Part shown: positions 1 to 13,600 of the stretch, piece by piece
How the letters are laid out: every line of letters starts with the position of its first letter
How positions within the stretch are numbered: the stretch's first letter is position 1
The notes under the pieces: generated by a model
Database searches by the model: none
Seen by the model: only the letters and a program-made list of their open reading frames with translations
What the model was told of the DNA's origin: nothing
Assembly (NCBI GenBank): GCA_021401465.1
Contig: JADDMT010000054.1
Location: 124,001-188,000 of the forward strand
Length of the DNA stretch: 64,000 nt
From: Teratosphaeria epicoccoides
Lineage: Eukaryota > Ascomycota > Dothideomycetes > Mycosphaerellales > Teratosphaeriaceae
Direction of reading: 5' to 3'
Translations under genes and position numbers: made by a program

Positions 1-1958
1 TTAAGCTGTCTTTTCGATTCTGAGACCTTGTCGAGCTCGGGCAGCATGAACGTGATGCCTAAGGCGTGTCCTCTCGGCATGATCGTCGCCTTGTACAGTG
101 GATTTGTGCCGGGGGTGAGGAGTGCTACCATGGCGTGGCCACCCTCGTGGTACGCAGTCATGATCTTGTCCTTTTGCTGAATGACTGCCGAGCGGCGTTC
201 AGTACCCATCAGAATCTTATCTTTTGCCCAAACGAGATCTTCTTCAGTCACCTTCTGTTGCTTGTTCTTTGAAGCGTGCACAGCGGCTTGATTGACTAGG
301 TTCTCAAGCTCGGCACCAGAAAAGCCCGGACAGCCTCGCGCGATTATTGAAGGGTCCACAGAGGTGTCTGTTCGGATGTTGCGCAGATGATGCTTCAAGA
401 TCGCAATACGACCTCTCACATCAGGAAGTGTTACGGCGACATTGCGATCAAAACGTCCAGGTCGAGTCAGCGCCTTATCGAGCGATTGCGGGAAGTTGGT
501 AGCACCGAGGATAATGACGCCGGAACTCTGGTCGAATCCATCCAATTCCGTCAGCAGCTGGTTGAGAGTCTGCTTGGCATACGCAGCGTCACGTTCATGA
601 CGCTTGCTACCTATCGCATCCAGCTCGTCAATGAAGATGATCGCCGGACTCTTTGACCTCGCAGCGTTGAACAGATCGCGCACGCGCTTGGCACCGACAC
701 CAACATAGACCTCGTCGAATTCCGATCCAGACATGTAAAAGAATGGTACTCCAGCTTCGCCAGCGACTGCCCTTGCCAGCAGTGTCTTTCCAGTGCCTGG
801 CGGACCAACAAGCAAGACACCTTTCGGCAGTTTGCCACCAAGCGTGCTGAATTTCTGCGGGTCCTTCAAGAATTCCACCAGCTCCTGCAGCTCCTCCTTA
901 GCCTCGTCACAGCCATGGACGTCCGAGAAACGCGTCTGCTGCAGCTCAGGCTTGGCTTCTGCATTCTGTGCACCGCCGACCTTCTTGATGACACCACTCG
1001 CATCGACAAGGAGAGTAATTACCACCAAGGCGAAATAGGCGCACAGCCCAAAGATCAACAGGAACCTGACCCAACGGAAGATAGTGCTGCCCATGCTTTC
1101 GTCGACAACCACATACAAAGGCTCAGCCTTTGCGCCCAAGCCTTTCGTCGAGATCGCTGCATGACCACCGGTGTTCCGTGCGCTAACCGCTTGCCCGATT
1201 GCCTGTAGCTTTTCCGGACTCAACCCGTTGCTTTGCCCTGCGGGTATCCTGCCTGTGACTGCTCCAAACCCTGCCGTTTCTGCTGTTCCAATGCGTTCGA
1301 GAGCTTTGTGGTACGCGGCCTCGCATGCGCCATTCGAGGCGTACCGGCCAGTCTGATATCTCTCAACAAGTATTTCAGCCATATTGGAGCGAAGCAGAGC
1401 TTGGTAGAATGCATTCTGGGCCGAGGCCGATCCAGGATTGTTATTTGCCATCTGTTCCAGGTAGGCAAGATGATTCCGGTTCGAGGTCTGACCCCAAGTG
1501 TTGCCAAAGAGACTTCGCTGCTGTTGAAGCCCAACAGATGTAATCGACCGAGGTGGTGCGCGCAGGGTGAATGGTCCGAGTCGCGTGGTCGTAGAGAATG
1601 GTCTTGCAGCGAGCGAGAAAGTAGAGAATGGTCGCGTGACAGGAGACGCATATCGGAGCGTGCCTCTCGACAGGCCTCCCAACGTCGACGCCGTGGTTGG
1701 CGCCTCCATCGCGGCCGGCATCCGTCGACTCAGCATCGTCGTCGGTACCGACGTCATGAACTCAGGCATCTCCAGCCTCTCGACCTGAATCTGCAGCTCT
1801 TCCTGCACGGCTCTTCTCGGCTGCACCGCCTGCTTCTGCTCCACCGCCACCCTCTTACTCCAACCTCTCCACGGTGCCTGCAGGACGCTTGCCATGCCGG
1901 GCCATAGTTCGCTTGTGGCAGTGGCCATCTGCTGTGCAGAAAGCGGTGCGAACGCCAT
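1..1958 (-). CDS. YME1: Mitochondrial i-AAA protease YME1 (3' end cut by window edge)
   Basis: ATP-dependent FtsH-type metalloprotease of the mitochondrial inner membrane, with the catalytic domain facing the intermembrane space, where it degrades unassembled or damaged inner-membrane proteins. The frame is open from the ATG at 1958 (first ATG after an in-frame TAG) to the window edge, about 652 codons without an intron. Visible in order: an Arg/Ser-rich N-terminal presequence; one hydrophobic segment near residues 295-318; Walker A GPPGTGKT at 385-392; Walker B IIFIDELDAI near 440; the zinc protease motif HEGGH at 604-608. A single membrane span favours the i-AAA (Yme1) type over the two-span m-AAA type (Yta10/Yta12). 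The C-terminal part of the M41 peptidase domain lies outside the window, so the gene is truncated here only by the sequence boundary. Confidence 0.93.
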   Translation of the reverse strand, partial: MAFAPLSAQQMATATSELWPGMASVLQAPWRGWSKRVAVEQKQAVQPRRAVQEELQIQVERLEMPEFMTSVPTTMLSRRMPAAMEAPTTASTLGGLSRGTLRYASPVTRPFSTFSLAARPFSTTTRLGPFTLRAPPRSITSVGLQQQRSLFGNTWGQTSNRNHLAYLEQMANNNPGSASAQNAFYQALLRSNMAEILVERYQTGRYASNGACEAAYHKALERIGTAETAGFGAVTGRIPAGQSNGLSPEKLQAIGQAVSARNTGGHAAISTKGLGAKAEPLYVVVDESMGSTIFRWVRFLLIFGLCAYFALVVITLLVDASGVIKKVGGAQNAEAKPELQQTRFSDVHGCDEAKEELQELVEFLKDPQKFSTLGGKLPKGVLLVGPPGTGKTLLARAVAGEAGVPFFYMSGSEFDEVYVGVGAKRVRDLFNAARSKSPAIIFIDELDAIGSKRHERDAAYAKQTLNQLLTELDGFDQSSGVIILGATNFPQSLDKALTRPGRFDRNVAVTLPDVRGRIAILKHHLRNIRTDTSVDPSIIARGCPGFSGAELENLVNQAAVHASKNKQQKVTEEDLVWAKDKILMGTERRSAVIQQKDKIMTAYHEGGHAMVALLTPGTNPLYKATIMPRGHALGITFMLPELDKVSESKRQL

Positions 1959-2459
1959 GCAGCCGAAATGGAGGCTCTGGTTGAACGATGCTGAGGCTTT
2001 CGCGCGAAGATGCTACAAAAGAGAAAGGAAGAAAAGATGTATTTGATGTGTGCAATAATGGCGGCAGCACTCTTAGAGTCTCGTGCTTCCAAAATCGCCG
2101 CCTGCGATGGCGAGACACAGAGGGCGATGACGGCTCAATCGAAACGGAAGGGAACACTCCGCTGTGGGTCGGCCCACGTGCTGATCGTATTGCTTACTCA
2201 GCAGGAAGACCGAAATCATCCACGCTATCACTGTCAATCACCGACACGAAAGTAGACATTCTTCGTTGGACTTCGATGGTGCGATGTCGTACTGATGCTT
2301 TGGCGAGCTCAGCGCCGCCTTGTCACCATCCCGGAACGTACGCAATACATACATCAAAGCAGACAAAACACCATGCTTCAAACATCACAGAAGAGACTGC
2401 CACCACTGTACATGCCTCTGCCCTCAGCCGTGATCGCTAGATCTCGTACCGTTTTTCGT
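1959..2459. other. Intergenic: YME1 5' side / nuo51 3' side
   Basis: About 500 bp between the YME1 start and the nuo51 stop, with both genes on the minus strand. It should hold the YME1 promoter and the nuo51 3' UTR. The short ORFs here lack any recognisable protein pattern. Confidence 0.6.
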
Positions 2460-3991
2460 CTATTGACCCGGGCTGATCAACATACCATGCTTACCAGCAT
2501 CATGCTGCCAGCCACCCGCCAACGCCTCACCACCAGTCTGCCTCGAGTGCTCAGCTATTCTGGCCTCGAGCTCGGGCCTGAAGTGTCTGATCAGTCCCTG
2601 AATCGGCCAGGCGAAAGCTTCACCCAACGCGCAGATAGTGTGACCCTCCACTTGCTTCGTCAGTTCCTGCATCATGTCGATTTCCCGCGCCCTCGCTGTG
2701 CCCTTCTCGAATCGCTGCATGATCTGCTCGGTCCACTTGCTGCCTTCACGGCATGGTGTGCACTGTCCGCAAGACTCATGATGATAGAACTTGCTCAATC
2801 GTGAGATAGCGCGGACAACATCTGTGCTCTGGTCCATAACAATGACTGCGGCAGTCCCCAGACCAGACTGTGAGTCCTTTAGTGCGTCAAAGTCCATAAG
2901 CTGGTCGTCGCAAATCTTCTTTGGCAAGATAGGTGTCGAAGAACCGCCAGGAATGATGGCCTTCAGGTTGTCCCACCCACCAATGACACCACCGGCGTGC
3001 TTGTCAATGAGCTCGCGAAGAGGAATTGACATCTCCTCCTCGACAGTGCAAGGGTTGTTTACATGGCCAGAAATACAAAAGAGCTTGGTACCAGCGTTGC
3101 GCTCGCGGCCGAAAGAGCTGAACCATGATGCACCACGTCGGCAAATCGTGGGTGCAACAGAAACAGTTTCGACATTGGCAACAGTGGAGGGGCATCCGAA
3201 AAGACCGACGGCAGCTGGGAACGGCGGCTTCAGACGAGGCTTGCCTGGCTTGCCCTCCAAAGATTCGATAAGAGAGGTCTCCTCACCACAGACGTAGGCG
3301 CCCATACCGCGGTGAAGGAAGACGTCAAAGTCATAACCAGATCCACAGGCGTTCTTGCCGAGGAGGCCAGCCTGGTAGGCTTCCTGAATCGCGCGCTGCA
3401 GCACAGTGGCTTCATGATAGAACTCGCCACGGATGTAAATGTAAGCCGCTGTGCACTACCTCAACTCATCAGCATACCTCCCCAACCCCAAACCGCCATC
3501 CCAGTACTCACATTCATCGCCCGCCCAGCAACCAAACACCCCTCAACCAGCTTATGCGGATCCTTCCGCATAATCTCTCGGTCCTTGCACGTCCCCGGCT
3601 CACCCTCATCGGCATTCACCACCAAATACCTAGGCTTCGTATCCTCATCCCAGCCCTTCGGGTTCATAAAACTCCACTTCATACCCGACGGGAACCCGGC
3701 ACCACCTCTACCCCGCAGACCCGACGCCTTGATCTCAGAAATGATCCACTCGTGGCCCTTCTGCAGGATCTCCTTCGTCTTATACCAGTCGCCGTACTTC
3801 TGCGCGCTCTTCAGATCCGCACCGTGGTGGCCGTACAGGTTGGTGAAGATGCGGTCTTTGTCTTGGAGACCACGCTGGTGGTGCACGGGCGGTGCGTCCT
3901 GCACCGTGGCCATGCTGCGGACGGCATTCTTGGTGATGGAACTGGTGGTGGCGCTCTGCTTGAGCGCTTGCTTGGCAGGAAGCGACAGCAT
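2460..3991 (-). CDS. nuo51: NADH:ubiquinone oxidoreductase 51-kDa subunit (complex I, NDUFV1/NUO51)
   Basis: Peripheral-arm subunit of mitochondrial complex I that binds NADH, FMN and the N3 [4Fe-4S] cluster and takes electrons from NADH. Two exons: 3991-3512 and 3455-2460, with a 56-bp intron (GTGAGT..GTAG). Splicing restores the conserved run GRAMNCTAAYIYIRGEF across the junction. The protein is 491 aa, close to the usual fungal length. The glycine-rich LRGRGGAGFPSG motif lies in exon 1. The cluster ligands fit SCGQCTPC (Cys389, 392, 395) plus Cys435 in TICALGEA. I chose the ATG at 3991 because it begins a Lys/Ser/Ala-rich, presequence-like N terminus; an in-frame ATG at 4093 would add 34 residues. 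Two inverted CCAAT boxes lie upstream. Confidence 0.95.
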
Positions 3992-4681
3992 TGTGTGTGC
4001 ATATACTGCTCTCGTAAAATCGGCCGAAGTGCGGCTTCGTCGTCCCTGTGCAGAAGAAGGCAGAGCGTAGTCAAGAGTGTGGTGGTGGCGCACTCAATGT
4101 CGAAGTGCATGTAGGGTCGATGATGGAGACGAGTCGAGTGGAGGCTTATCCCGCTGATCTGGTGCCATCTGATTGGTTGAAGCCTCACATTAATTCCGCT
4201 CGGTCTTAAACAGCATAACAGCTTTCTCATTGGTCTGTCTGTTACTGTTGGCAGCATTGTAAGGTCTTATTACGCGCGCCCTTCACTGTCGACCTTCTGA
4301 TCAATACTCCTAACGTACTTCAAGTTGAGGTCAGCAGAATGCAATTTATGTACACACTGCTTAGACTACTCGCTACTGTCTCAAACACCGGCGCTCTTAC
4401 CAGTCTCATCTGTTTCATCTTGATCATGCCCATCATGTTCATGCTGTGCCTCATATGCCTCATGCTTCGAAAACCGAGTACTAAAACGACCCTCACGCCG
4501 TACCGATGCAATCCTACGAGCGCTGACTTTCTTACCGATTCCCGGCTCTCCCGCTTGCCGACCTGCTCAATACCGGCTGGAGTGCCTCGCACTCCTTCCA
4601 TCATACCGCCAACACTCCTCGACTCCTCACGCCCGCCCTCAAGTCCTCAGCACTCCCTCCTATAGTACCTTCGGGAGACTC
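3992..4681. other. Intergenic: nuo51 promoter / VPS13 3' side
   Basis: 690 bp between two minus-strand genes. Apart from the CCAAT boxes it holds a CAT-rich, low-complexity stretch around 4412-4470 that creates Met-rich shadow ORFs. No gene is supported. Confidence 0.6.
4172..4233 (-). promoter_or_regulatory. Paired CCAAT boxes upstream of nuo51
   Basis: On the minus strand CCAAT occurs at 4176-4172 and 4233-4229, about 180 and 240 bp before the nuo51 ATG. The fungal CCAAT-binding (HAP) complex commonly controls respiratory genes, so a role is plausible but inferred from motif and position only. Confidence 0.4.
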
Positions 4682-7600
4682 CTAATTCTTAGCATTCCAC
4701 CTCTCATTGAACGCATTCACAGCAATCGCCACTTGCTTATACAACCAGTTCCTACTGCCCTCGTCCGCAATAGGAATGAATGGTCCATTCGTCCCACCCT
4801 TCAGCACAATACTCATGCCTGTGCGCTCCTTACTGATTGTCTGAATATCCTTTAGCGGCACCTCCCACTCCGTGGTCAGCTTCCTAGCCCTGACCATGAT
4901 GATCTGATTGTATGTAATCAGGACCACCATCGATGCCTCGCTATCACCACGGCGAGCCGAAGCGGACGCGCCAATATTGGTGCGCGAGAGACCTGTCGGT
5001 GTTGCAGGCGTCGAGGGTGAATTCGTGCTGCGATCGCCTTGTGAGGCGGAGTTGAGCTCCAAATGCGCAATGTAAGCCTGATCGAAGTATTTCCCGTTGT
5101 CAATGGTCTTGAGCCAGAATTGACCAAGAGCCTCGCGCTGGCTATATGGTCGCACGATGCCGTCCATGCCAATGAATCTAGCCAAACGAACCCGGTCAAG
5201 ACCTTCTTGATCAAACACTGTAGTCGTATTCTTGACGCCCTCTGCCAAATTCGATGCAAGATCAAAGGCACCGATGGCAGGCTTCGTAGCCAGTCCCAAC
5301 AAGCCCTTTCCGACGCCCTTGACAAAGCCTGCCGCACCCTCCTTCTCCGCTCCCTGCATGGGCGCACGAGCGAGGCCTCCAATACCACTTGCCACACTAT
5401 TTGCGAACGCATTGCCACCAGCAGTAATGCCATAGAGCGCGTGCTTCGGCCTGTTCCTGCTCTTCGACATGCGTCTTGCATCCTGGAACTCCTTATCCAT
5501 ACTCGCCGCCGCCAATCCCTTGCTAATACTGCCCGTGAACTTACTGACAGAATCACTGAGACCAAAGACCGATTTCTTGACAAAAGACGAAGCACCCTTG
5601 GCAATGCCAATACCCAGGTCCTGAGGTCTGTCAGTAACGAGACCTTGGTAGGGTTCGTAGAAGATGTCTGCAACGCCAGAAGATAAATTGTTGAAGAGGC
5701 CGACGGGGTTGCCAAGGAAATCTGCTGAGCCAATAACGATGTGAACTTGTCGAAGAGACTCCTGGACGTAGTGGCTTTGCACGCTACTGATGAGCGCGCC
5801 GACCGACAGTCGAGCGTTTTCTAGCATCAAGGCGTTGTATCGGATGGGCGCATCGTTGACATTGCCAATGGACATTGTCAACACATTGACAGCGAACATG
5901 AACGGGTTGTTCGAACTGCTGCCAGTGTCTTCGGCATTGATACGCTCGGTCCTGACGAATGACAGATCAAATTGCATTGGCTGAAGGTGCAACAGCTCAA
6001 AGTAAATGTCTTGACCCGATTGCTCTCGGCCAGGCTCCGGCACGTCTAGGCTCGCGGGCGCAAGCTGACCTTCCTTTTCTTCAGTCCAGCTTGCACCATC
6101 CACCTTGGTGAAATCCAGCAGTGCAAAGATGAAGTCTTCATCAATTTCGATTGTCATCTGCTGCATCAAGAATGTGAAATACTTGATGTACAACACGCCG
6201 TAGCTATCATCCTTGACCCTGGTGACGGTCGTCCTGAATATCGGATGTGCTTCCATCTCCTTACCAGTCTTAGGCACAACAGATGGATAGAAGAGCAACG
6301 GGAAGATACCACCATACAGCTGGTTGTCGATCTGGATCCATTTGACCGTCAATGCCACGGTCTGATAGAGTGGCGAGTCCGTATACTTGAGCTCGATGTC
6401 TCGCCAAGTGACGTACACGAGCTCGCGCAACTGCTTGTTGACGAGCGAAATGCCGACACCTGCGAAGCGGAGCGAAGCACGCATCGTGACATCGGTGTCC
6501 TGCTCCTTGACCTCAAAGCCAGCGGTCGTGCTTGCAGACGCCGAAGCGCTCTTCTGCTTGTACAGACTCTTGCTAGGTCTGTAGTTGGACATGACCAAGG
6601 TCTGGGAGGGACCATCTGCCACGACATTCAAATCAATGATCTTCTGTCGCTGCTGCGATTGACTCGCCGGTATTCTCATGGGGATGAGGTTACCAATCTC
6701 TGCAAGCTTGACATGGCGCTCCCTGCTGTTAGCACTGAGCACCAAGTTCTTGTTCTTGGTAGCAGGGTAGTCCCAAGCATATGGCATGATGCTTCGTGGC
6801 GGCAATCTGTAGCGAATTGGCTTCCAATTACTCGATCGGTCTTCTTCGTCCTCGTCAACGTTCGGGTTTGCCTGCCAGAAGAGGAACTCTTGGTCGCTCT
6901 CATTGCGCATACTGAATGGCCAATGCTTTGTCTCCAAGCTCAGATGAAGGAAGATCATCGCTTGCTCCATGAGAATCTCGACACGAATAAGTTTTTGCCT
7001 CTCGCCAGACTTCGCCAACTTCACGTGGGCCAATCCCATGTTCGCAATGTCAAACGGCGCACTCCAGGAATTGTTCACACCTGGGAAACACAAGCATAAT
7101 TGTTGACCAGTGTTCTGCTTCAAAAACCTCAACGGATGCAGCTCCCCCGCAGACAAAGTCGCCGCCTCAGATGAGCCAGGCTCGCGGATCTGAATTTCCT
7201 CGTTCAAGCGGTTCTTGACGATGAATCTTGGAGTGATGGTGACCACCTTGGAAAGCTTGTATTTGCCCTCGCCTTCCATCACGTTCAGACCGGCATGCAT
7301 TTCTGCTCTGTTACTTTGTGCAGGCAGCTTAACGTCGACATTCGCTCCAATCGCGTCAAATGAGACAGGCTGGCTCCAGGCAGAGTCACCGATCTTGAGC
7401 AGCGCACGATTCTTGCGGTCGTCGGTAGGGTAAGAGAACATGAACGGCAAAGCCTTTCGCGCATCTTCTTGGGTATTGGCAAATGATTGTTGTCCAGCCG
7501 CGCTCTTCGTGCTACCAAAGTATGCTTTGCTCCTCACGTCAAGCTCCAAACCCGTGCGGTTGAGAATGACATACGGCGCGTACACCGTTATTCTGAAAGA

Positions 7601-10600
7601 GCCGCCACTGTCTGGCAAATTGTAGTAGTGGATCTTGAGCCGCAGCTCCAGATTCTTGTTGTCCTTGACGAGCAACGTCTTCTCCCTTCGGAATTCCGAA
7701 TCATTGCTGTTGATTATAGCAAATTCACTTGCCTTGAAAGGCGTATCTTGCATGTCGACACTCATCAATAGCAGGTGACCCAGCTCGACCACATGCACCG
7801 GACTTTCGCCACCTTTTCGTAAGAAGTTGGTCCAGTCCTTCTTCGTGTTCTTGTCGTAGATGCGATACTTGAAATCGTACGGCAGCAAGTTCTGGATCAC
7901 GACAGGCGCCGAAAGTCGGATGCGCATGTACGGATACACGCTTGTCAACGGGTTGTTCTTGTCGTAAACCGCCTGCATCTGGAAATAAAATGGTGGACCG
8001 CTGCCAGAGTGCTGCTCTTGCTCACTTGCACATGTCAATGTCCTGATAGGTCGCTTGAGCAGATCCTTCCAGAACAGCCGCTCGTTGGTCCAAGTATAGC
8101 CGAAGCCCTGGTCAGGCCTGACCACAAGTGAGTGCATGAATGCTGCACCGACTGGACTTGGCCTGGATTCGCCAGGCGCGATTTTCTCAATCCTGAGCAG
8201 ATGACCTTCATCCGGAGAGCACACGCCCAGCTCAACAGGGATGTGCGTGTTATTTTCGACCAGCAGCGGAGACCTGAGCGTGATGTACTTCACGTTGTCT
8301 GTGCCAAGCGCGACTTCAACAAGCACGCGGTGCTGGATCTTGTCTTTTCGCGGCTTCAGATTGTACAGTGTCTCGCCCTCGCGATTCACAGGGATGCGAT
8401 CAATGCTGTCGAAACCACTGCCCTGCAGCTTGATTCCAATGACGCCGCTGTGTCCCTCGGGCGACAATATCTCGCGAGTCGTGGTTGGGTCCTCAAACCT
8501 CCATGGCTTCTCCTCGCCATCTTCAAGCTTAGCAGCAAAGCCTTCGTCATCTGAGCCGTCTCCACCAGACCAGACATTGACCTCAAAGCCCGAGTAATTG
8601 CGTATCCGATACGGCGCGTCATTACCGCGCGGCTTGGACAACACGTCCTCCTCACTCGACAGAAACTGCGCGGACTTGCTTGCGAGCGCGATAGTAGCGG
8701 ACGTCACGGTGAGCTCCAGCATTCTTCTCGAGTATAGCTCAACGGCAAGCCTGTCTTTGCCCTTGCCAGCACCGTTGATCTCTTTCGCCATGTGAAACCC
8801 AAGGCTCCATGGCTCGACCAGCGGCTCCCAGGCCGACTTAGAGAAGTTGTAGACGTTGAAGAATGTGTCCAGACTGGTGTCTGCGGTCATGTTGCCAGTC
8901 CAGTCTTTCACGGTGACATCGAACTTCTTGACGCTCCAGTCCAAAATTGGAAGCTCGTGAAGATCGCCTATGAGTACCACACGAATGCCACCCATTGCAA
9001 GTTTCATCTCTTCGCGCTTCAACACGGCCGAGCCTTCGGCAGCGACAGCGGTATCGTCGTCTTGTGGTCTGTGCGACGAAGACTTCTTGGTGGATATAGT
9101 CTTGGCCTGGGCCCTCGCAGTAGTGGACCCTGCAGTCTTCTTCGTCGATCTTGCGGTTTTCGGCTTCGCAGTACTCTGATCGGCCCTGACCTGCGCGATC
9201 TTCTTCGGCTCCTCACCGCCATCCATCTTCTGCACGCCTTGCGCACCCGACATGGCTGAGGCACGCTGGAAGATCTGCATGGCGAGTAGAATATCTCGCA
9301 ATGACAGTCTCAGCACGAGCGGTTCGATGTCGACATGGATGCTGGTCAAGCTGGAGTTCTTGGCTTGAGATCTCATGTCTAGACTTGTCTGTATTGAAAA
9401 GTTGTCCAGGATGCGTAGTTTTGTGCTTTCGAACTGGTCCATCCTGCAAAGGAACATCCCAACCTTCTCCACTTGCAGCGTCATAGCGTGCTGTTGGCTG
9501 ACAAGCACTTGCTTGGTTCCCAAGACTATGGCTTCCGAGTTCGCAATGGCCGGATTTGCTATCAGGACGACTTGAGCATCAACGACGTTGACTCGATAAG
9601 AGATCGCCATGCCGCTCTCGTCCTTCTTGTCTTCTTGTTGTTCATCGCGTGCGCTCTGCTTTTGGGACACGAGCTCCTGCGTGTCGGTACTGGCATCATC
9701 AGTGATATCGCCGTTCTGCTCCGCATCAGATATCGATTCTGCCTCTTCAACAACAAGTGGCTCATCCTGCGCCAATCCAGCGTTGAGGAAGCCAACAATG
9801 GCAAAGAGGTAGTCCAATGCTAGAATGACTCTTGGACTATCGATTGTGAGAAGGGCGATGAGGTTCTTTTCTTGGCCACCGCTGATCGACACACTGGCCA
9901 TGAACTGCTGCTTGACGTCTGTGTTGATCAAGCTCATGATCTTTCTGAATTTATTCTTCTCCTTCTGTTGGGTATCGGTGATAGTGAAGCTCTGGATCAG
10001 CAGCTCGGACTCCATGGCACCATCAGATATCATGCGAAGCTTCACGCTTGTCTCGTTGAGCGAAAACCTCGACAGACTCGCCGCCTTTAGATCGCCCACG
10101 GGCTCAGCTATCTTGCCAGAAACGAGTTCCAAGCTGATCGCGCCGACCTTGAAGATCAAATCTAGCTTAGCCCAAGTTGCGCCGTCCGTGCCAAGCTCAG
10201 GACCGAGATGCGTGGGCTTGCTGTCTTCAGCTCTCTCCACTGGTGATCTGGCGGGTGGTTGCACCTGCTTAGCCGGCTCGACCACACTGTCTGGAATTTC
10301 CTTCTCAACTTCCTCTTCCATCTCTTCATCTTGCTCCAGGGCAAATGCTTGAGGAACGTTCCTGCTCAACTCCATCACGAACTTGAGCTGGGCTTCTGTT
10401 ACTCTCAAATTGAGATTCGACATCGATCCCTCAATCTCAGTATCTGGCCTTTGGGCTCCTGGAATATGATCTGCTTGAGTGATATTGAAGTCGATGCCCA
10501 CATTGTCAATCATCTCGAGCTCCTCAGACTTGTGATCAGCATAGTTAAAGGTGCTTGTCAAGCGTACATTCCGAATACCAGCGCTGAGCTTGTTGGCGAC

Positions 10601-13600
10601 CGCACTGTTGTTTTTGCCGTCTTCCAGTGGTACGAACTTGTTGTTAGCATATATCTCACCAAGATATGCAGTGACAATATCACGTTCTGGATTCTCGGTG
10701 ATGATCATACGCGGGAAAGCAACGATCGGCGTCTTCACAACCACATCAAAATGCATTTTGCTCGCACTTTGTTGCACGCGCTCGGCCTGACTCGCGGCCG
10801 CCTGTCGTGCGGCGTTGAAGATGGCTTGCATCTTGCCAAACTTGACACCGAACTCCATGATCTTCCTGAACGGCTCGGTGACAAAATTCACTTTGAGAGA
10901 CCCGGCACGAAGATAAATGGTATTGTCGTGCCCTGGATAATCCTTGCTGTCTGGATCGAAGGTCTCATACCTAAAATCTGCCAGCTCGTCGCCCTGGATA
11001 CTGACGAGCTGGCGGAGTGCAGACTCTTCAGATACGCCCTGGTTGATGTCGTCGACGAGACCCAGGTTCCCAAGACGTGCACCGACTTGCATGGTCTTGG
11101 CCAAAAGGAAAACCGAGACCTCTGCAGAGGTGAGCGATAGCGTGGCTAGACGGATTCCGTCGTTATTGAGTATGACGGCAATGCGACGGAGGTTGGCCTT
11201 GATGCGGATCTTGTCTTGTTGTTGCTGTGGCTTCTGCTCTTCCTCATCCTCGCTCTCGGGGACCTCAACCTGCTGTTGTTGAGTTTGTGGTGCGTTGCCA
11301 TCGCCGGACGCGAAGGTCGCCAGAACGAAGTCCAGAAGCGTCAGTAGTGTGCGCCTCGTGACCATGAGATTGATCGTTGACACGCTTGCATCAAGATTAG
11401 TTTTGATGCCTTCATATCTTGTGTCGAATTCCGGGTGCTGTGGATTGACCATCTGGAAATGCACGACGGCCAGGTCCTGCTTCTCCTTGGTGTTTAGGTC
11501 CTCGGAGGAGATGAGGTTCTTGAACTCGGGAGCTGGAGCCTCCTCGACGTGATCCTCAACAGTCACCGAGCGAAGCTTGACATCGGCGACAATGTCGAAA
11601 GCGCGTTGGTAGAATTCGAAGTAGAAGGTCTCCGCAATGAGGTCGACAAGCAGCTGATCCTCTTTCTTGCCTTCGGCATCGCCCTTGTAGAGCGACCCTT
11701 GAAGCTTGTCGACTGTGAACTTGAACTCAAAATTGCGCTGCTCTGAGTTGACTTCCGGCTGCTTCTTAGCACTTTGCTGCTGTTGTGGCTGCTGCCCGGC
11801 TGTTTGATTGGGCTTGGCAGTCTGGTGATTGACGTCGTGCTCATCGGCGACGAGCTCTTCACGACTTGCTTGGAAAGACTTCGCCCTAGGACGCCCTCCA
11901 TCAAGAGGTAACGCGCTCTTTCTGCGCTTCGCCTTCTCTGCCTTATCATCCGATTGACTTGGTTGCGGAGTGCCTCTTTGCGCATCATCGTTGAACTTCG
12001 GGATTGCGAAATCAATGACCCTCATCAGCGCTTTGTACTTGGCGTCACTGAAGTTGGCATGGAGCACTGGCAAATGTCCATTGATCCTGAACTTGGTGAG
12101 ATCGCCTGCTTTAGGAATGATGCAAGCCTCCACTTGGAAGTCCATGTTGATGCGCTCGATTACGTGGAACTTCTTACTCGAGGACTTCTCATCCAAGTGC
12201 TTTTTGGTCTCTTCAATAGTCGTGCCTATCAGGACTTGGGTCGAGTCAAGGTTGACCTTGAATTTGTCATACATCAAGCTCTCGAGTTGCTTGAAATCCT
12301 TCTCTGTGTATTGTTGGTTCTGCTTGTTCTGGATATCGGCAAGAGTGGCTTTGTCGATCAGATCGCTTCTAACGCTCGCGTGACCAGCATCCAAGATAAG
12401 ACAGATCGTACTTGGCTTGGTGACACTATCCGGCACGATGATCAGAGGCGCCTGAGCATCGATTTGAACGTCAACAGACTTATGCTCTTGTAAGGCGAAC
12501 TCCAGTCCGGCTCTAGTCTGCTGCCGAAGACCTTCGACTGTAGAACCTGCAGTTTCCATGAGCGCACCAATGGACTCCATTTGGCGTTCTGGAGGCTTGA
12601 AGAACTTCGTGACACCAACCACAAAATTAGGATTGTAGACCAATTCCACGGCCTTCAGCCTGAGGTTGACAGCAGTGTCGGCTCGGCCATCCAGCGGATT
12701 CTGCTCGAAGGTCATGGCGAAGAAGGAATCTTGCTCGTCCTCCTCATCGTCATCTTTTTCATCATGACCGAGCTCCTTGACCCGTTCCGAATCTGGTACA
12801 GGCGGTGCGTCCTTGACGTGGAGCATTTGCTCATACATGTTGCCTTCTGTAGAACCGTCGTACAGTCGCATGCCACCGAGACTCAGATTTATGAGGGTCG
12901 AATCTGTCCGCTGTAGGAATTCGGTGGAGAAGTCATCGAAGAGCAGTTTGAGCAAGTCCGTCTTTTTGCCATGAGGATCACGACGCAATGTGAACGAGCC
13001 TGTTTTCAAGTTCATGTCCATCTGCATTGTGATCGCTTCCTTGGGTGCATCGACGGCCTCTGTAATGGTCTTCTTCTCGTCAAAGTCGATTGCTTGGTAC
13101 AGCTCCCTCCGCTGCTCTTCGGACATCTGGCTATCATCCTTCGTCTCTTCTTGTTTAGTTGAAGAACCACCACCCCACACCCACGAGCTCCACGTCTGCT
13201 TCGGCTTCTCCTGCTTCTTGACACCGATGTTCTCCTTGCGCAGCTCGTTACGTGCTAAGCTACGCCAGAACCGCAAGTCTTCGTAAGTCAGTTTGTGCTC
13301 GAGAGCATCCAACTCCTTGCTCTCCTCCGGCGTCAATTTCTCTTCCTTCTTTTTCTTCTTGAAAAGCTGTATGTACTTTTTGCGATCGTCTCTGCGCTCC
13401 GCAAAGTATGCCCAGCTCCATTGCTTGTTCTTGTCATGAATGCGATCCAGCACAGCCTTGCCAGCAAATCGCAGCCACGCTCTGGGATCCTCCTTGGGCG
13501 GCTTCGCAGGTTGCCACTTTCGATACTCTTGATGTCGAATAAAGTAGTGGAAGAGGTCGACCAGCATGAGCGCATCACGATACTGCTCGTCATCCAGCAC

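Noticed and set aside
1233..1907. 224-codon Arg/Ser-rich plus-strand ORF
   Set aside because: It lies wholly antisense to the YME1 presequence and N-terminal region; its composition is a mirror of the Ser/Thr/Ala-rich sense codons.
4320..4604. Met/His-rich minus-strand ORF
   Set aside because: The repeated Met residues come from a CAT/ATG-rich low-complexity stretch between genes.
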